Of a DNA stretch of 36,826 nt, positions 1-7,954 are shown piece by piece (positions within the stretch are counted from its first letter, which is position 1; the number at the start of each line of letters is the position of its first letter). The notes beneath the pieces were generated by a model. It worked only from the letters and a program-made list of their open reading frames with translations, had not been told where the DNA came from and searched no databases. Origin of the DNA: a bacterium (GTDB lineage: Bacteria > Bacteroidota > Bacteroidia > Chitinophagales > Chitinophagaceae); contig DAHXOZ010000009.1 in NCBI GenBank assembly GCA_027364635.1, positions 1 to 36,826 on the forward strand. Reading direction: 5' to 3'. The translations under genes were made by a program, and so were the position numbers.

Positions 1-427
1 CATCTGAAGATTGCCTGATAAAGTCATTGGCAAGTGTGATCTGGTACATACTTCTATAATACAATCCTTGTGTAAACGGATTGCTTGATGACCAGTTCAT
101 GAAATGAAAATCCTGGATACCGGCATCTCCCCAACTGATTACTGCTTCATCGGTCGATAATTCCTGTGCACACCAGTACAACCTGAAAAAATCAGAAGTT
201 CCGGGATCAATACCCTGGATGTCGCCGCTTCCGGGCCCGTTATTTCCTGTTTGAGCAAAACTGCCGTAAACTTTTGCAAAAGCAAGTTTATAACCATTGG
301 GCGTAGAATACACTTCAGCCGCAGTTAAACCATTGGTAGGCAGGCGGTCAAGGTTTTTAGTACAGGAAACAAAAACTACCGAACTGAATAACGCAATGAT
401 TATTAAAAATGAGATTTTATTTTTCAT
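1..427 (-). CDS. SusD/RagB-family outer-membrane lipoprotein (N-terminal part, cut by window edge)
   Basis: This is the nutrient-binding lipoprotein partner of the SusC transporter. It caps the barrel on the cell surface and captures glycans. The ATG lies at 425-427, and 142 codons run without a stop to the left edge. The product starts MKNKISFLIII and has a lipobox-like VVFVSC about 22 residues in, so a lipoprotein signal peptide is clear. After the Cys come KNLDRLPTNGL and AAEVYSTPNGYKLAFAKVYG, the usual start of the SusD N-terminal helical region. The SusC stop lies 18 nt upstream, so the two are almost certainly co-transcribed. The C-terminal part lies outside the window, so substrate specificity cannot be judged from this gene. 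Confidence 0.93.
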   Translation of the reverse strand, partial: MKNKISFLIIIALFSSVVFVSCTKNLDRLPTNGLTAAEVYSTPNGYKLAFAKVYGSFAQTGNNGPGSGDIQGIDPGTSDFFRLYWCAQELSTDEAVISWGDAGIQDFHFMNWSSSNPFTQGLYYRSMYQITLANDFIRQSSD

Positions 428-445
428 TATAATTGATTTAATATT

Positions 446-3436
446 TTAAAACCTGAGATTTAATCCTAAACTATAGATACGTGGACGAGGATAAAAGTTA
501 TTATCTACCCCACTTGAAATTTCGGGATCAAGTCCGGTGTATTTAGTAATGACAAATACATTCTGAACGTTTGCGTTAATAGTTAATGTAGCAGAATTGT
601 TGATCACTTTTCCTACATTATAACTTACGTATGCATTGTCCATTCTCAGGAAAGATGCGTTTTGAATGTAATAATCAGACAAGAAAAATTTATCGCCGCT
701 TCCACTAATACCAGACTCCAATAAATTGGTGGAACCATTGTTGAGGTACCCGATTGGATTAAGAATATTCCTCAAGGTACCGGTACTTGAAAAAGTATTG
801 TTATATACATAGTTTCCAAGGCTGGCGCGCATTACAAAACCAACATTAAATTTGTCAATATTTACATTGGTGCTTGCACCAAAAAGATAATCAGGATTCA
901 CATTTTTATATTGATACAGATCTTTTTGATTGATCACTCCATCCCTGTTCAGGTCTGCAAACAATCCATCAATTGGTTTTCCATTTTGATCGTACACTTG
1001 TTTGTACACATAAAATGAACCTTGAGGCAAACCAACCGTATTGATCAGGATGGTATTACCAGTTCCACCGCTGATTCCATAATATTGATTACCCGGATAA
1101 TTAGGATTAGGAACAGAAGTTAAGTTGGTAATTTTATTTTCATTGTAAGTAGCATTAAAGTTCAGATCCCAAACTACTTTATTGTTTTTTATTGGTTGAA
1201 GATTAATACTGAATTCCACCCCTTTATTTTCCATGCTTCCTACATTGGCTACAATCTGGTTGGAGAAGTTACTTCCGGCAGGTTGTGCTATGTTATTCAA
1301 AAGATCAGTTGTCTTTTTATAATATACATCTATACTACCATTAATCCTGTTATTGGCAAAGCCGTAGTCAATACCTCCATTATAAGTAGCTGTTTTTTCC
1401 CATGTTCTCTGAGGATAAAAACCACCGGGAGCATACATGTGATAAAAGTTATTGCCAAACTGGTATTGTGAAGTAGCATCGCTATATCCGTAAAAGGAAT
1501 TATAATCATAATAGCCAATGCCACTTTGCTGGCCGGTAAGACCATATCCCAATCTTAATTTAAGTGCAGAAACTGCTTTTGAATTTTCAAGGAATTTTTC
1601 ATTTTTTACATTCCATGCAAAAGCGCCTGCCGGAAACACACCCCAACGTTGGTTCTTTGCAAACCGGGATGAGCCATCTGTACGAATAGAACCAGTTAAA
1701 AGGTAACGGTCTTTGAAAGAAAAATTAGCCCTTCCATAGTAAGAGATCAAAGTGTACTCCGGTTTGTCGAATTTGAAACTTGGAGAAGTGATCACTGTTC
1801 CGTCAGTGGTAAGATCAGGGTAACTAAAGTTTGTAGTGAGGTAATCATAATATCCATAACCGCCTACTACATCAATTCTTGATCCACCTAAAAAATCTTT
1901 GGTATAGTCTAAATAAGCTTCGAGGGTTTTGTTATTTCTCTTTTGAAGATACTTGTCGTTAACTCCACCATGCAGGCCATCCGGCGACCTCTTATAAGCC
2001 TGAGCTGCAGTAGAATCTACTGTGATGGTTCCGGGGCTTGTAGAAACATCATACGCCAGGTTTACAAAAGCGTGAAGGTCTGGTAAAAAATGAACTTTAT
2101 AATCAAATAATGCACTTCCGATACTACGACGAACTTCACCAATATCATGCCTGTCCATCAAAAGCCCAACCGGGTTTCTCGGGGCCAATGCTACTAATCC
2201 GGTTGCTGTGGAAGGGTCTGTCCATTCCCAATATCCGTTATAGGCACTTTTGCCTGAATAAACCGGAACAGTAGGGTTAAAAGAAACTGCAGCGCCAATT
2301 GCACCCTGGTTAGCAAATCGCACTTCCTCAATAGAATTATTTACATTGATATTGATTTTTAAATGATCATCAAAAAAACGTGGATTGATATTAAAACCCA
2401 ACGTATAGCGGTCCAATTTATCAGTCTTTAAAATCCCCTGCTGGTTTAAATAACCAACAGACAAACGATAAGGCATTTTTTTAAAGCCTCCGCTTACACT
2501 TAAATTATTATCAGAAGTTAAGGCTGTTTGGTAAATTTCCTTCTGCCAGTCGGTACTTGCAGTGCCTAATAAACTTTTAAATGCATCACTTCCTTTTTGA
2601 TTCACAAAAGCCCTGTATTGATCGGGGCTTAATACAGAAACTTCCTTTATTATTTTTGAAAGCGAAAAAGTGGTATTGAAATCAAAGGTAGGCTTTGCGC
2701 CAAGGCGGCCTTTTTTTGTAGTAATAATAATAACACCATTTGAAGCCCTTGAACCATATATGGCAGTAGCCGAAGCATCTTTCAAAATACTGAACGACTC
2801 AATATCATTCGGATTGATCATGCTCAATTGGTTAGCAGAAGCTGCTATACCGTTATTATCCAAAGGCACCCCATCAATTACTATCAATGGGTCGTTACTG
2901 GCACTTAAGGAAGCACCTCCCCTGATCCTGATGGTTGTTCCTGCACCGGGCGAACCTCCACCTGAAATTACTGATACACCGGCAACCTTTCCGGCAATCA
3001 ATTGTTGAGGAGAAGTAATTTGTCCTGATTGAAAATCTTTGGCATTTACCTGCGCCACAGAACCAGTCAGATCTTTTTTCTGTGAAGTTCCATAACCGAT
3101 AACTACCACTTCTCCTAACTGTTGGGCATTGGCAACTAATGATACGTCAATGGTTGTTTGATTGTTTACCGCTACTTCCTGTGATACATAACTTGCGGAA
3201 GTAAACATTAAAGTAGCAGTGGGAGCGACGGAAATTGAATATTTACCACTGTTATCTGTTGCTGTTCCCTTATTGGTTCCTACCACAGTAACAGAAACGC
3301 CCGGTATACCGCTGCCGGTTTTTGAATCAGTAACCGTTCCTGTAATTACACTTTGTGCATTGGCACCAAAAGCAACAATTATAAAAAATATCAAAACACT
3401 TACCTGTTTTGATATTTCAGCTATGCTTTTTCTCAT
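446..3436 (-). CDS. SusC/RagA-family TonB-dependent outer-membrane transporter
   Basis: A 996-aa TonB-linked porin that imports oligosaccharides together with the SusD protein encoded next. A signal peptide ends near GANAQ (residue 28). It is followed by a carboxypeptidase-regulatory-like beta-sandwich (about 29-105, GTVTDSKTGSGIPGVSV). A TonB-box-like stretch VVVIGYGTSQKKDLTGSV comes next, then a plug domain with the family hallmarks DPLIVIDGVPL and ILKDASATAIYGSRASNGVI. The rest is a long beta-barrel ending in LGLNLRF with the terminal aromatic residue. Length fits the family. The amylase upstream suggests starch or maltodextrin as cargo (inference). A 382-nt AT-rich spacer carrying an inverted-repeat operator candidate precedes it. 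Confidence 0.97.
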   Translation of the reverse strand: MRKSIAEISKQVSVLIFFIIVAFGANAQSVITGTVTDSKTGSGIPGVSVTVVGTNKGTATDNSGKYSISVAPTATLMFTSASYVSQEVAVNNQTTIDVSLVANAQQLGEVVVIGYGTSQKKDLTGSVAQVNAKDFQSGQITSPQQLIAGKVAGVSVISGGGSPGAGTTIRIRGGASLSASNDPLIVIDGVPLDNNGIAASANQLSMINPNDIESFSILKDASATAIYGSRASNGVIIITTKKGRLGAKPTFDFNTTFSLSKIIKEVSVLSPDQYRAFVNQKGSDAFKSLLGTASTDWQKEIYQTALTSDNNLSVSGGFKKMPYRLSVGYLNQQGILKTDKLDRYTLGFNINPRFFDDHLKININVNNSIEEVRFANQGAIGAAVSFNPTVPVYSGKSAYNGYWEWTDPSTATGLVALAPRNPVGLLMDRHDIGEVRRSIGSALFDYKVHFLPDLHAFVNLAYDVSTSPGTITVDSTAAQAYKRSPDGLHGGVNDKYLQKRNNKTLEAYLDYTKDFLGGSRIDVVGGYGYYDYLTTNFSYPDLTTDGTVITSPSFKFDKPEYTLISYYGRANFSFKDRYLLTGSIRTDGSSRFAKNQRWGVFPAGAFAWNVKNEKFLENSKAVSALKLRLGYGLTGQQSGIGYYDYNSFYGYSDATSQYQFGNNFYHMYAPGGFYPQRTWEKTATYNGGIDYGFANNRINGSIDVYYKKTTDLLNNIAQPAGSNFSNQIVANVGSMENKGVEFSINLQPIKNNKVVWDLNFNATYNENKITNLTSVPNPNYPGNQYYGISGGTGNTILINTVGLPQGSFYVYKQVYDQNGKPIDGLFADLNRDGVINQKDLYQYKNVNPDYLFGASTNVNIDKFNVGFVMRASLGNYVYNNTFSSTGTLRNILNPIGYLNNGSTNLLESGISGSGDKFFLSDYYIQNASFLRMDNAYVSYNVGKVINNSATLTINANVQNVFVITKYTGLDPEISSGVDNNFYPRPRIYSLGLNLRF

Positions 3437-3508
3437 GAGCGAAATTTAAATTTTAATGTGTGTGTTTACTATTTAATTAATACGTTATTCAAGCAATAAA
3501 AAAAGTAA

Positions 3509-3525
3509 TGTGTATTTCGTACACA
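3509..3525 (-). promoter_or_regulatory. Candidate operator upstream of susC (17-bp inverted repeat)
   Basis: The sequence is TGTGTATTTCGTACACA, with perfect 6-bp arms TGTGTA/TACACA around 5 nt. It lies about 75 nt upstream of the susC ATG, just downstream of a -33-like TTTG. The same TGTGT-N7-ACACA layout occurs upstream of the amylase at 7751-7767. Assigning it to the Nudix regulator encoded between the two is inference from position and symmetry. Confidence 0.5.
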
Positions 3526-3792
3526 ATTTATATCAAATTTTCAGATTCCAATTTTTTTTTCCATTTTTTTTTCTTTCAATTTGTCGGGATTAATTTATTA
3601 GCATACCGGACGGCAGCTCTTTTTTTTATCTCTACGCCAAGCTTTATCAGCCACTAAGACAATCAATTTTTATGAATTGCTGCACTTAAAAAAAATTTAG
3701 TTTTCTTTTTTAATTTTCCAGGGGCTTATGATCTCAAATACCATTTTACTTGTATTTTTATATTCAGCGTTTTCAAAATAAAAATTATTTTT

Positions 3793-3808
3793 ATTTGTTT
3801 GTTTACTA
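3793..3808 (+). repeat. Recurrent 16-bp motif, copy 1 (ATTTGTTTGTTTACTA)
   Basis: An exact copy of the window-wide motif ATTTGTTnGTTTACTA. Read on the minus strand it is TAGTAAACAAACAAAT and begins 10 nt after the stop of the Nudix gene. Identical sequence occurs at 19507-19522. Function unknown. Confidence 0.5.
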
Positions 3809-3818
3809 TAACCACTCT

Positions 3819-4565
3819 TTAAAAATCGATACCTGACCAGGTCTTTTTATTCTTCTCGTATTTTTCATAATCAAATTTATATAAGCGGCCCGGCCTGTGC
3901 GGAACATTTTGTTCTTCTTCGCCCATATCTACCAAAAAATTCATTGAAAAGAATTTTTTCCTGAAATTTCGCCTGTCGAGTTTTTTATTCAGGATTGCTT
4001 CATACAAATTCTGTAATTCGCGCAGTGAAAATTTATTGGGCAACAAACTAAACCCGAGCGGATGCTCTTGTACTCTTTTTTGAAGCCATTTATAGCAGGC
4101 ATCAAATATTTTTTTATGGTCAAACAATAATTCTTTTATACTATCCACATCGTGCCAATGCAAATCATTGTCGATGGTTTTTAAACGGTGGTGTTGCACA
4201 TTTATCAAAGAGCAATAAGCAACTGAAACCACTCTTCCTGCAGGATGACGACCTACTTCACCAAAAGTATGTACCTGTTCAAGATATAAGTCATCCATAC
4301 CGGTACGTTGCTTTAAAATGCGGTATGCACTATCTTCCAAATCTTCTTCAGGTTTTACGAGGTCACCAAGGAGGGAAAATTTATTCTGATATTTTTTAAG
4401 ATCAGATCGGATAAGCAACACTTTCAATTTATTTTCATCAAAACCAAAAATGACACAATCGACGGATAAGGCTACCCGATTAATACTTTGCACCTCCGAT
4501 TGCAACCCTTTCAGGGTTTTTGAATGTGATTGCCCGGGATTTGATTTTGTTTTAGTTTCTGCCAT
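3819..4565 (-). CDS. Nudix-type transcriptional regulator (NrtR/AraR-like) of the glucan locus
   Basis: A 248-aa protein with an N-terminal Nudix fold (about 30-160) and a C-terminal winged helix (about 170-245; FSLRELQNLYEAILNKKLD followed by RRNFRKK), the architecture of NrtR-family regulators. The Nudix box is degenerate: aligned on G67 and R82, the catalytic REUxEE run reads R-I-L-K-Q-R, so the metal-binding glutamates are gone. Loss of hydrolase activity is typical of members that sense a ligand and bind DNA (family knowledge). The gene follows the amylase by 41 nt and precedes susC on the same strand, so it probably controls both. The effector is unknown; an ADP-ribose-type or sugar ligand is possible. 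Confidence 0.88.
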   Translation of the reverse strand: MAETKTKSNPGQSHSKTLKGLQSEVQSINRVALSVDCVIFGFDENKLKVLLIRSDLKKYQNKFSLLGDLVKPEEDLEDSAYRILKQRTGMDDLYLEQVHTFGEVGRHPAGRVVSVAYCSLINVQHHRLKTIDNDLHWHDVDSIKELLFDHKKIFDACYKWLQKRVQEHPLGFSLLPNKFSLRELQNLYEAILNKKLDRRNFRKKFFSMNFLVDMGEEEQNVPHRPGRLYKFDYEKYEKNKKTWSGIDF

Positions 4566-4606
4566 ACAATACGTTAGTCTTTTTATGTAAATACCGGTTG
4601 ATGAAA

Positions 4607-7600
4607 CTATCTATGTTTCACCACTTTTATAGTTTGTGTTTTATGACCTGAAAAGATAGAAATAAAATAAGTTCCATCCGCAAAATTTTCACTTTCAACC
4701 ACAGGAAACGAATTGACACCAGCGGCAATTGAAATTTGCTTTTTCACCAATTGCTTTCCACTTATATCTGTAATTATTATTGTTGCATTATCATCCTCCG
4801 GTGATTCTATTTTTAAATTCAATACATTTTGCATCGGGTTCGGCATTACCAAAACACGCCATGTGCTGATATTACTTTTTATAATCACAATATTACTATA
4901 CACAACGCTACTATCAGAATTTACAGTTTTAAGACGATAATATTCGGTAGCAGAAACGCTGCCTGCATCATTATCTGTATAACCATAATTTACACTTCCC
5001 GTTACCGGTATATCAGAAAGAAGCGTAAAATTTTGTCCATCCACACTTCTCTGTAATTCAAAATAAACAAGATTGACCTGGCTGGTTATCTGCCAGCTCA
5101 ATACATTTTCGTTGTTCTGCTTGCTTCCTGAAAAATTAATTACCGTTCCGGGAGCAGGAGTTTCCGTTTTTGTAAAAACATGAAATTCTCCCGGTTGCAA
5201 AGTAAAGTTTTGTGAAGTATTCGTAACACTTTTAGTTGTACCGTTGAGGTAATCATTCCAGGTGCCGGTTGATGGAAAAGTTACCCTTCCTGTTTGTGGT
5301 ACCACATCAAAGTTGCCAACTACCACAATTTTACTCATCGTGATCCACTTGAAATTTCCACTTAAGCTTTGAGAAGATGAGTTAGAAATAAACTGATCAG
5401 AAAAAGAAGGATCGAAGCGGAGTTTAATTAACCTGCTATATACATCAAATAATTTTTTACGGTTGGTCTGCTGGTAATAATCCCACCGGATGGGTTTCAC
5501 ATCAGTTCGACAGGCATTATTTATCGTTCCATTGCTACAATAATTAATAGGATAATCATATCCCAACTCACCAAATTCCCATATCATTTTCGGGCCAGGA
5601 AGCATAAATAAAAATGCGGCTGTCAATTGCTGTCTCTGCAAGGCAGTGGCAGTGTCTTTAATAGTATAAGCACCAGAGGAATTTCCAAAGTTGATGTCTT
5701 TATACATTACCCGTTCTTCATCATGACTCTCCATGTAAGTAACTTTGTACGGATTCGACCAACCGGCAACACTTGCTATTCCTCCACTGAAATCTGCACC
5801 ACTGCTATAACCCATTGAAGATTGTTCATAAGGATATGCCATGTTAGACCAAAGCAACATTCCGTAGTTTGATAAATCTTTTTCTTCGGAATTATCAGCA
5901 AAATGTTCAAGTATGGCATACGAACCGGGTGATTTTAATTGCAACGTATCATAATAACCTTTCCATATTTTAACTCGACTTGAATCATAATTTCCCCATG
6001 CAGTTACATTACAATTGTTTCCGGTACTATCGCACGTTTGCGTTTGTGTAAATCCTTTAGAAAGATCAAAACGGAACCCATCAATTTTATAATCATTCAA
6101 CCAATGGTTCACCACACGGCTTACAAAATAATGTGTCGCGGCACTTTCATGGTTCATATCATAACCTACGTTATAAGCATGTTTAGCAACAGGGTTAAAC
6201 CATGGATTATTGGCTGCCGGCCTGTTATTGGTAGAATCCCAATACAATTGAACCATAGGTGAAGATCCAAAGGAATGATTAAGGACCATATCCATTATTA
6301 CCGCAATTCCATTTTGATGACACTTATCTATAAATTGCTTTAATGAATTTCCTGTTCCATAATACTTATCAGGCGCAAAATAAAAATCAGGATTATAACC
6401 CCAGCTAATGTTTCCTTCAAATTCATTGAACGGCATTATTTCAATTGCATTAACCCCGAGTGTTTTAAAATAATTCAAACTGTCAGCCAATGTGCTCCAA
6501 TCATGATTGGCTACGAAATCTGTTAACCATAATTCATAAATTACCAGGCTGCGTTTATCGGGTCTTGAAAAATTGTTAACCTGCCAGTTGTAAGCTGTTT
6601 GTCCCGGTTGCAAAACACTTACAATTCCTGTTGTAGAATCAGTGGGATATGGTTTTAGGCCGGGATAAGTTGAAGAACTTATGTATTGATCGTTATTGGG
6701 ATCCAGGATTTTTTCTGCATAAGGATCGGCAATTTTTAATTGGCCATCAACCAGGAATTGATAACTATATTCTTTACCGGGTGTTAATCCGGTTATAGTG
6801 ATCCACCAATAATTTCCATCAGGCGTTTTATTAAGTTCATATGCAGTTTGTTCGCGCCAGTAACTCCCCGGAAAATCACCAATAATCGCTACCCTGCTTT
6901 TACCAGGTGCAAATAAAACAAGCGTTACCGATTTATTATCTGCCCCATAATTAATTCCTGTTTGAACACCGGCAGGAAGTGCTGCCACGTTTACAGAAGA
7001 ATTTACATAAAAATCTAACGTATCGCTTACCGTTATACTTCCATTGTCAGCTTTTGCAATCACTTGCTGGCTTCCTGTTGTAGTTAATGTAGGAGTAGCG
7101 GTAATGCTTTGAGCGCTAGTAGCTGTTTGAATGAGTGTACCATTCAATGATAAAGTGAGTGTAGCATTCGAATTGCTTTTTGCTGTAAGTGTAATATTAT
7201 CATTTACACTTTTATTTAATAATTCAGGTATGGGAGTATATGTTGGTTGAAAGAAAGGATTGGTAATTCTTATAGCAAGCGCAGAAGTATAAACCGGAAT
7301 AAACATGTCACTCCCGTCAGCGTTTGTCTGTTTTATATTCCCATCGCCGCTTCTGAAAAGAATAGCAATCTTTTGTATTTTTTCATTCGGATCCGTGAGT
7401 CCGAAATAAGTCCTCAATCCACCTGAAATCGTAAATGACCATTTATTATTTCCGAGTGACGTTGCTTGTGCAGAGGCACTTGTAGTTCCCCAGGTAGTTT
7501 GCACATGCAACCAGTTTGAAGAGCTTGTACTGTAATTTGTAATTACACCAATATGCACATATACATCTGAAGCCGTATGATTTAATAGCCCTTTATTGCC

Positions 7601-7732
7601 ATAATTGGCATCCATGGTAATGGTAAATGGATTGGTGCTTTCTGTAGCAAAATCAGGTGTCCACGATAATAATTGTGCAAATCCCTGGAAAGAAAACAGA
7701 AAAACAAAAGAAAATAAAAGCAGCTTCTTCAT
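4607..7732 (-). CDS. Secreted GH13 alpha-amylase-family hydrolase with T9SS sorting tail
   Basis: The ATG at 7730-7732 was chosen because it opens a clean signal peptide (MKKLLLFSFVFLFSFQGFA); an in-frame ATG at 7795 would add 21 residues and bury the operator candidate. The product is 1041 aa. Order: signal peptide (1-19), a beta-rich N-terminal module seen in related amylases and possibly starch-binding (20-150), an Ig-like stretch, an E-set/CBM48-like domain (about 255-345), then the GH13 barrel. All four barrel motifs are intact: DMVLNH, GFRFDLSKG (nucleophile D556), AILEHF (acid/base E609) and ESHDEER (D671). The last 80 or so residues form a type A T9SS sorting domain (VMPNPMQNVLNL, GTYFISIFSG). 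It probably cleaves starch or maltodextrins outside the cell for uptake by SusC/D. Confidence 0.93.
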   Translation of the reverse strand: MKKLLLFSFVFLFSFQGFAQLLSWTPDFATESTNPFTITMDANYGNKGLLNHTASDVYVHIGVITNYSTSSSNWLHVQTTWGTTSASAQATSLGNNKWSFTISGGLRTYFGLTDPNEKIQKIAILFRSGDGNIKQTNADGSDMFIPVYTSALAIRITNPFFQPTYTPIPELLNKSVNDNITLTAKSNSNATLTLSLNGTLIQTATSAQSITATPTLTTTGSQQVIAKADNGSITVSDTLDFYVNSSVNVAALPAGVQTGINYGADNKSVTLVLFAPGKSRVAIIGDFPGSYWREQTAYELNKTPDGNYWWITITGLTPGKEYSYQFLVDGQLKIADPYAEKILDPNNDQYISSSTYPGLKPYPTDSTTGIVSVLQPGQTAYNWQVNNFSRPDKRSLVIYELWLTDFVANHDWSTLADSLNYFKTLGVNAIEIMPFNEFEGNISWGYNPDFYFAPDKYYGTGNSLKQFIDKCHQNGIAVIMDMVLNHSFGSSPMVQLYWDSTNNRPAANNPWFNPVAKHAYNVGYDMNHESAATHYFVSRVVNHWLNDYKIDGFRFDLSKGFTQTQTCDSTGNNCNVTAWGNYDSSRVKIWKGYYDTLQLKSPGSYAILEHFADNSEEKDLSNYGMLLWSNMAYPYEQSSMGYSSGADFSGGIASVAGWSNPYKVTYMESHDEERVMYKDINFGNSSGAYTIKDTATALQRQQLTAAFLFMLPGPKMIWEFGELGYDYPINYCSNGTINNACRTDVKPIRWDYYQQTNRKKLFDVYSRLIKLRFDPSFSDQFISNSSSQSLSGNFKWITMSKIVVVGNFDVVPQTGRVTFPSTGTWNDYLNGTTKSVTNTSQNFTLQPGEFHVFTKTETPAPGTVINFSGSKQNNENVLSWQITSQVNLVYFELQRSVDGQNFTLLSDIPVTGSVNYGYTDNDAGSVSATEYYRLKTVNSDSSVVYSNIVIIKSNISTWRVLVMPNPMQNVLNLKIESPEDDNATIIITDISGKQLVKKQISIAAGVNSFPVVESENFADGTYFISIFSGHKTQTIKVVKHR

Positions 7733-7750
7733 ACCCCGGCAATATATTAT

Positions 7751-7767
7751 TGTGTAAAATAAACACA
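7751..7767 (-). promoter_or_regulatory. Candidate operator upstream of the amylase (17-bp inverted repeat)
   Basis: The plus-strand sequence TGTGTAAAATAAACACA has 5-bp arms TGTGT/ACACA around 7 nt, the same geometry as the site upstream of susC (3509-3525). It sits 19-35 nt upstream of the chosen amylase ATG and downstream of the -7 box at 7793-7800, so a bound regulator would act as a roadblock or overlap the leader. Inference: it is a site for the Nudix regulator, giving autoregulation of the amylase-nudix operon. Confidence 0.5.
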
Positions 7768-7792
7768 TTATTTTTAAAACCACCTCTCTTTT

Positions 7793-7800
7793 CAAAAATA
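7793..7800 (-). promoter_or_regulatory. -7 promoter box of the amylase operon (TATTTTTG)
   Basis: Read on the minus strand this is TATTTTTG, a full match to the Bacteroidota -7 box TAnnTTTG, about 60 nt upstream of the amylase ATG. No good -33 TTTG was found at the usual spacing, which would suit a regulated promoter. Confidence 0.45.
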
Positions 7801-7844
7801 TTTTTAAAACCGAAACCAGACAGGTGAAAATAAAAATCTAAATT

Positions 7845-7860
7845 ATTTGTTAGTTTACTG
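7845..7860 (+). repeat. Recurrent 16-bp motif, copy 2 (ATTTGTTAGTTTACTG)
   Basis: Matches ATTTGTTnGTTTACTA at 14 of the 15 defined positions. It lies in the divergent spacer between the amylase and ligA, upstream of the amylase -7 box. Confidence 0.4.
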
Positions 7861-7954
7861 GCCACAGCCTTTTATTCTATCTGATTAAAAGTCACAAAAA
7901 ATAATTCACATAAATTGTTGAAATTCGTGGTAGAAGTCAATTTTAAATTAAATT

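Larger units (their letters stand above)
3437..3818. other. 382-nt spacer: susC leader and promoter region
   Basis: No gene was seen here. On the minus strand it serves as the susC promoter and leader. A -33-like TTTG lies at 3534-3537 (read on minus), followed 8 nt later by the 17-bp inverted repeat at 3509-3525. A diverged copy of the recurrent motif ATTTGTTnGTTTACTA is at 3456-3471, and an exact copy is at 3793-3808 next to the Nudix stop. The remainder is A/T-rich homopolymer runs. A match to the -7 box TAnnTTTG is not clear. Confidence 0.6.

Noticed and set aside
1196-3449. Plus-strand reading frames opposite susC
   Set aside because: They are shadows of the SusC coding region, with no promoter, family or codon signal of their own.
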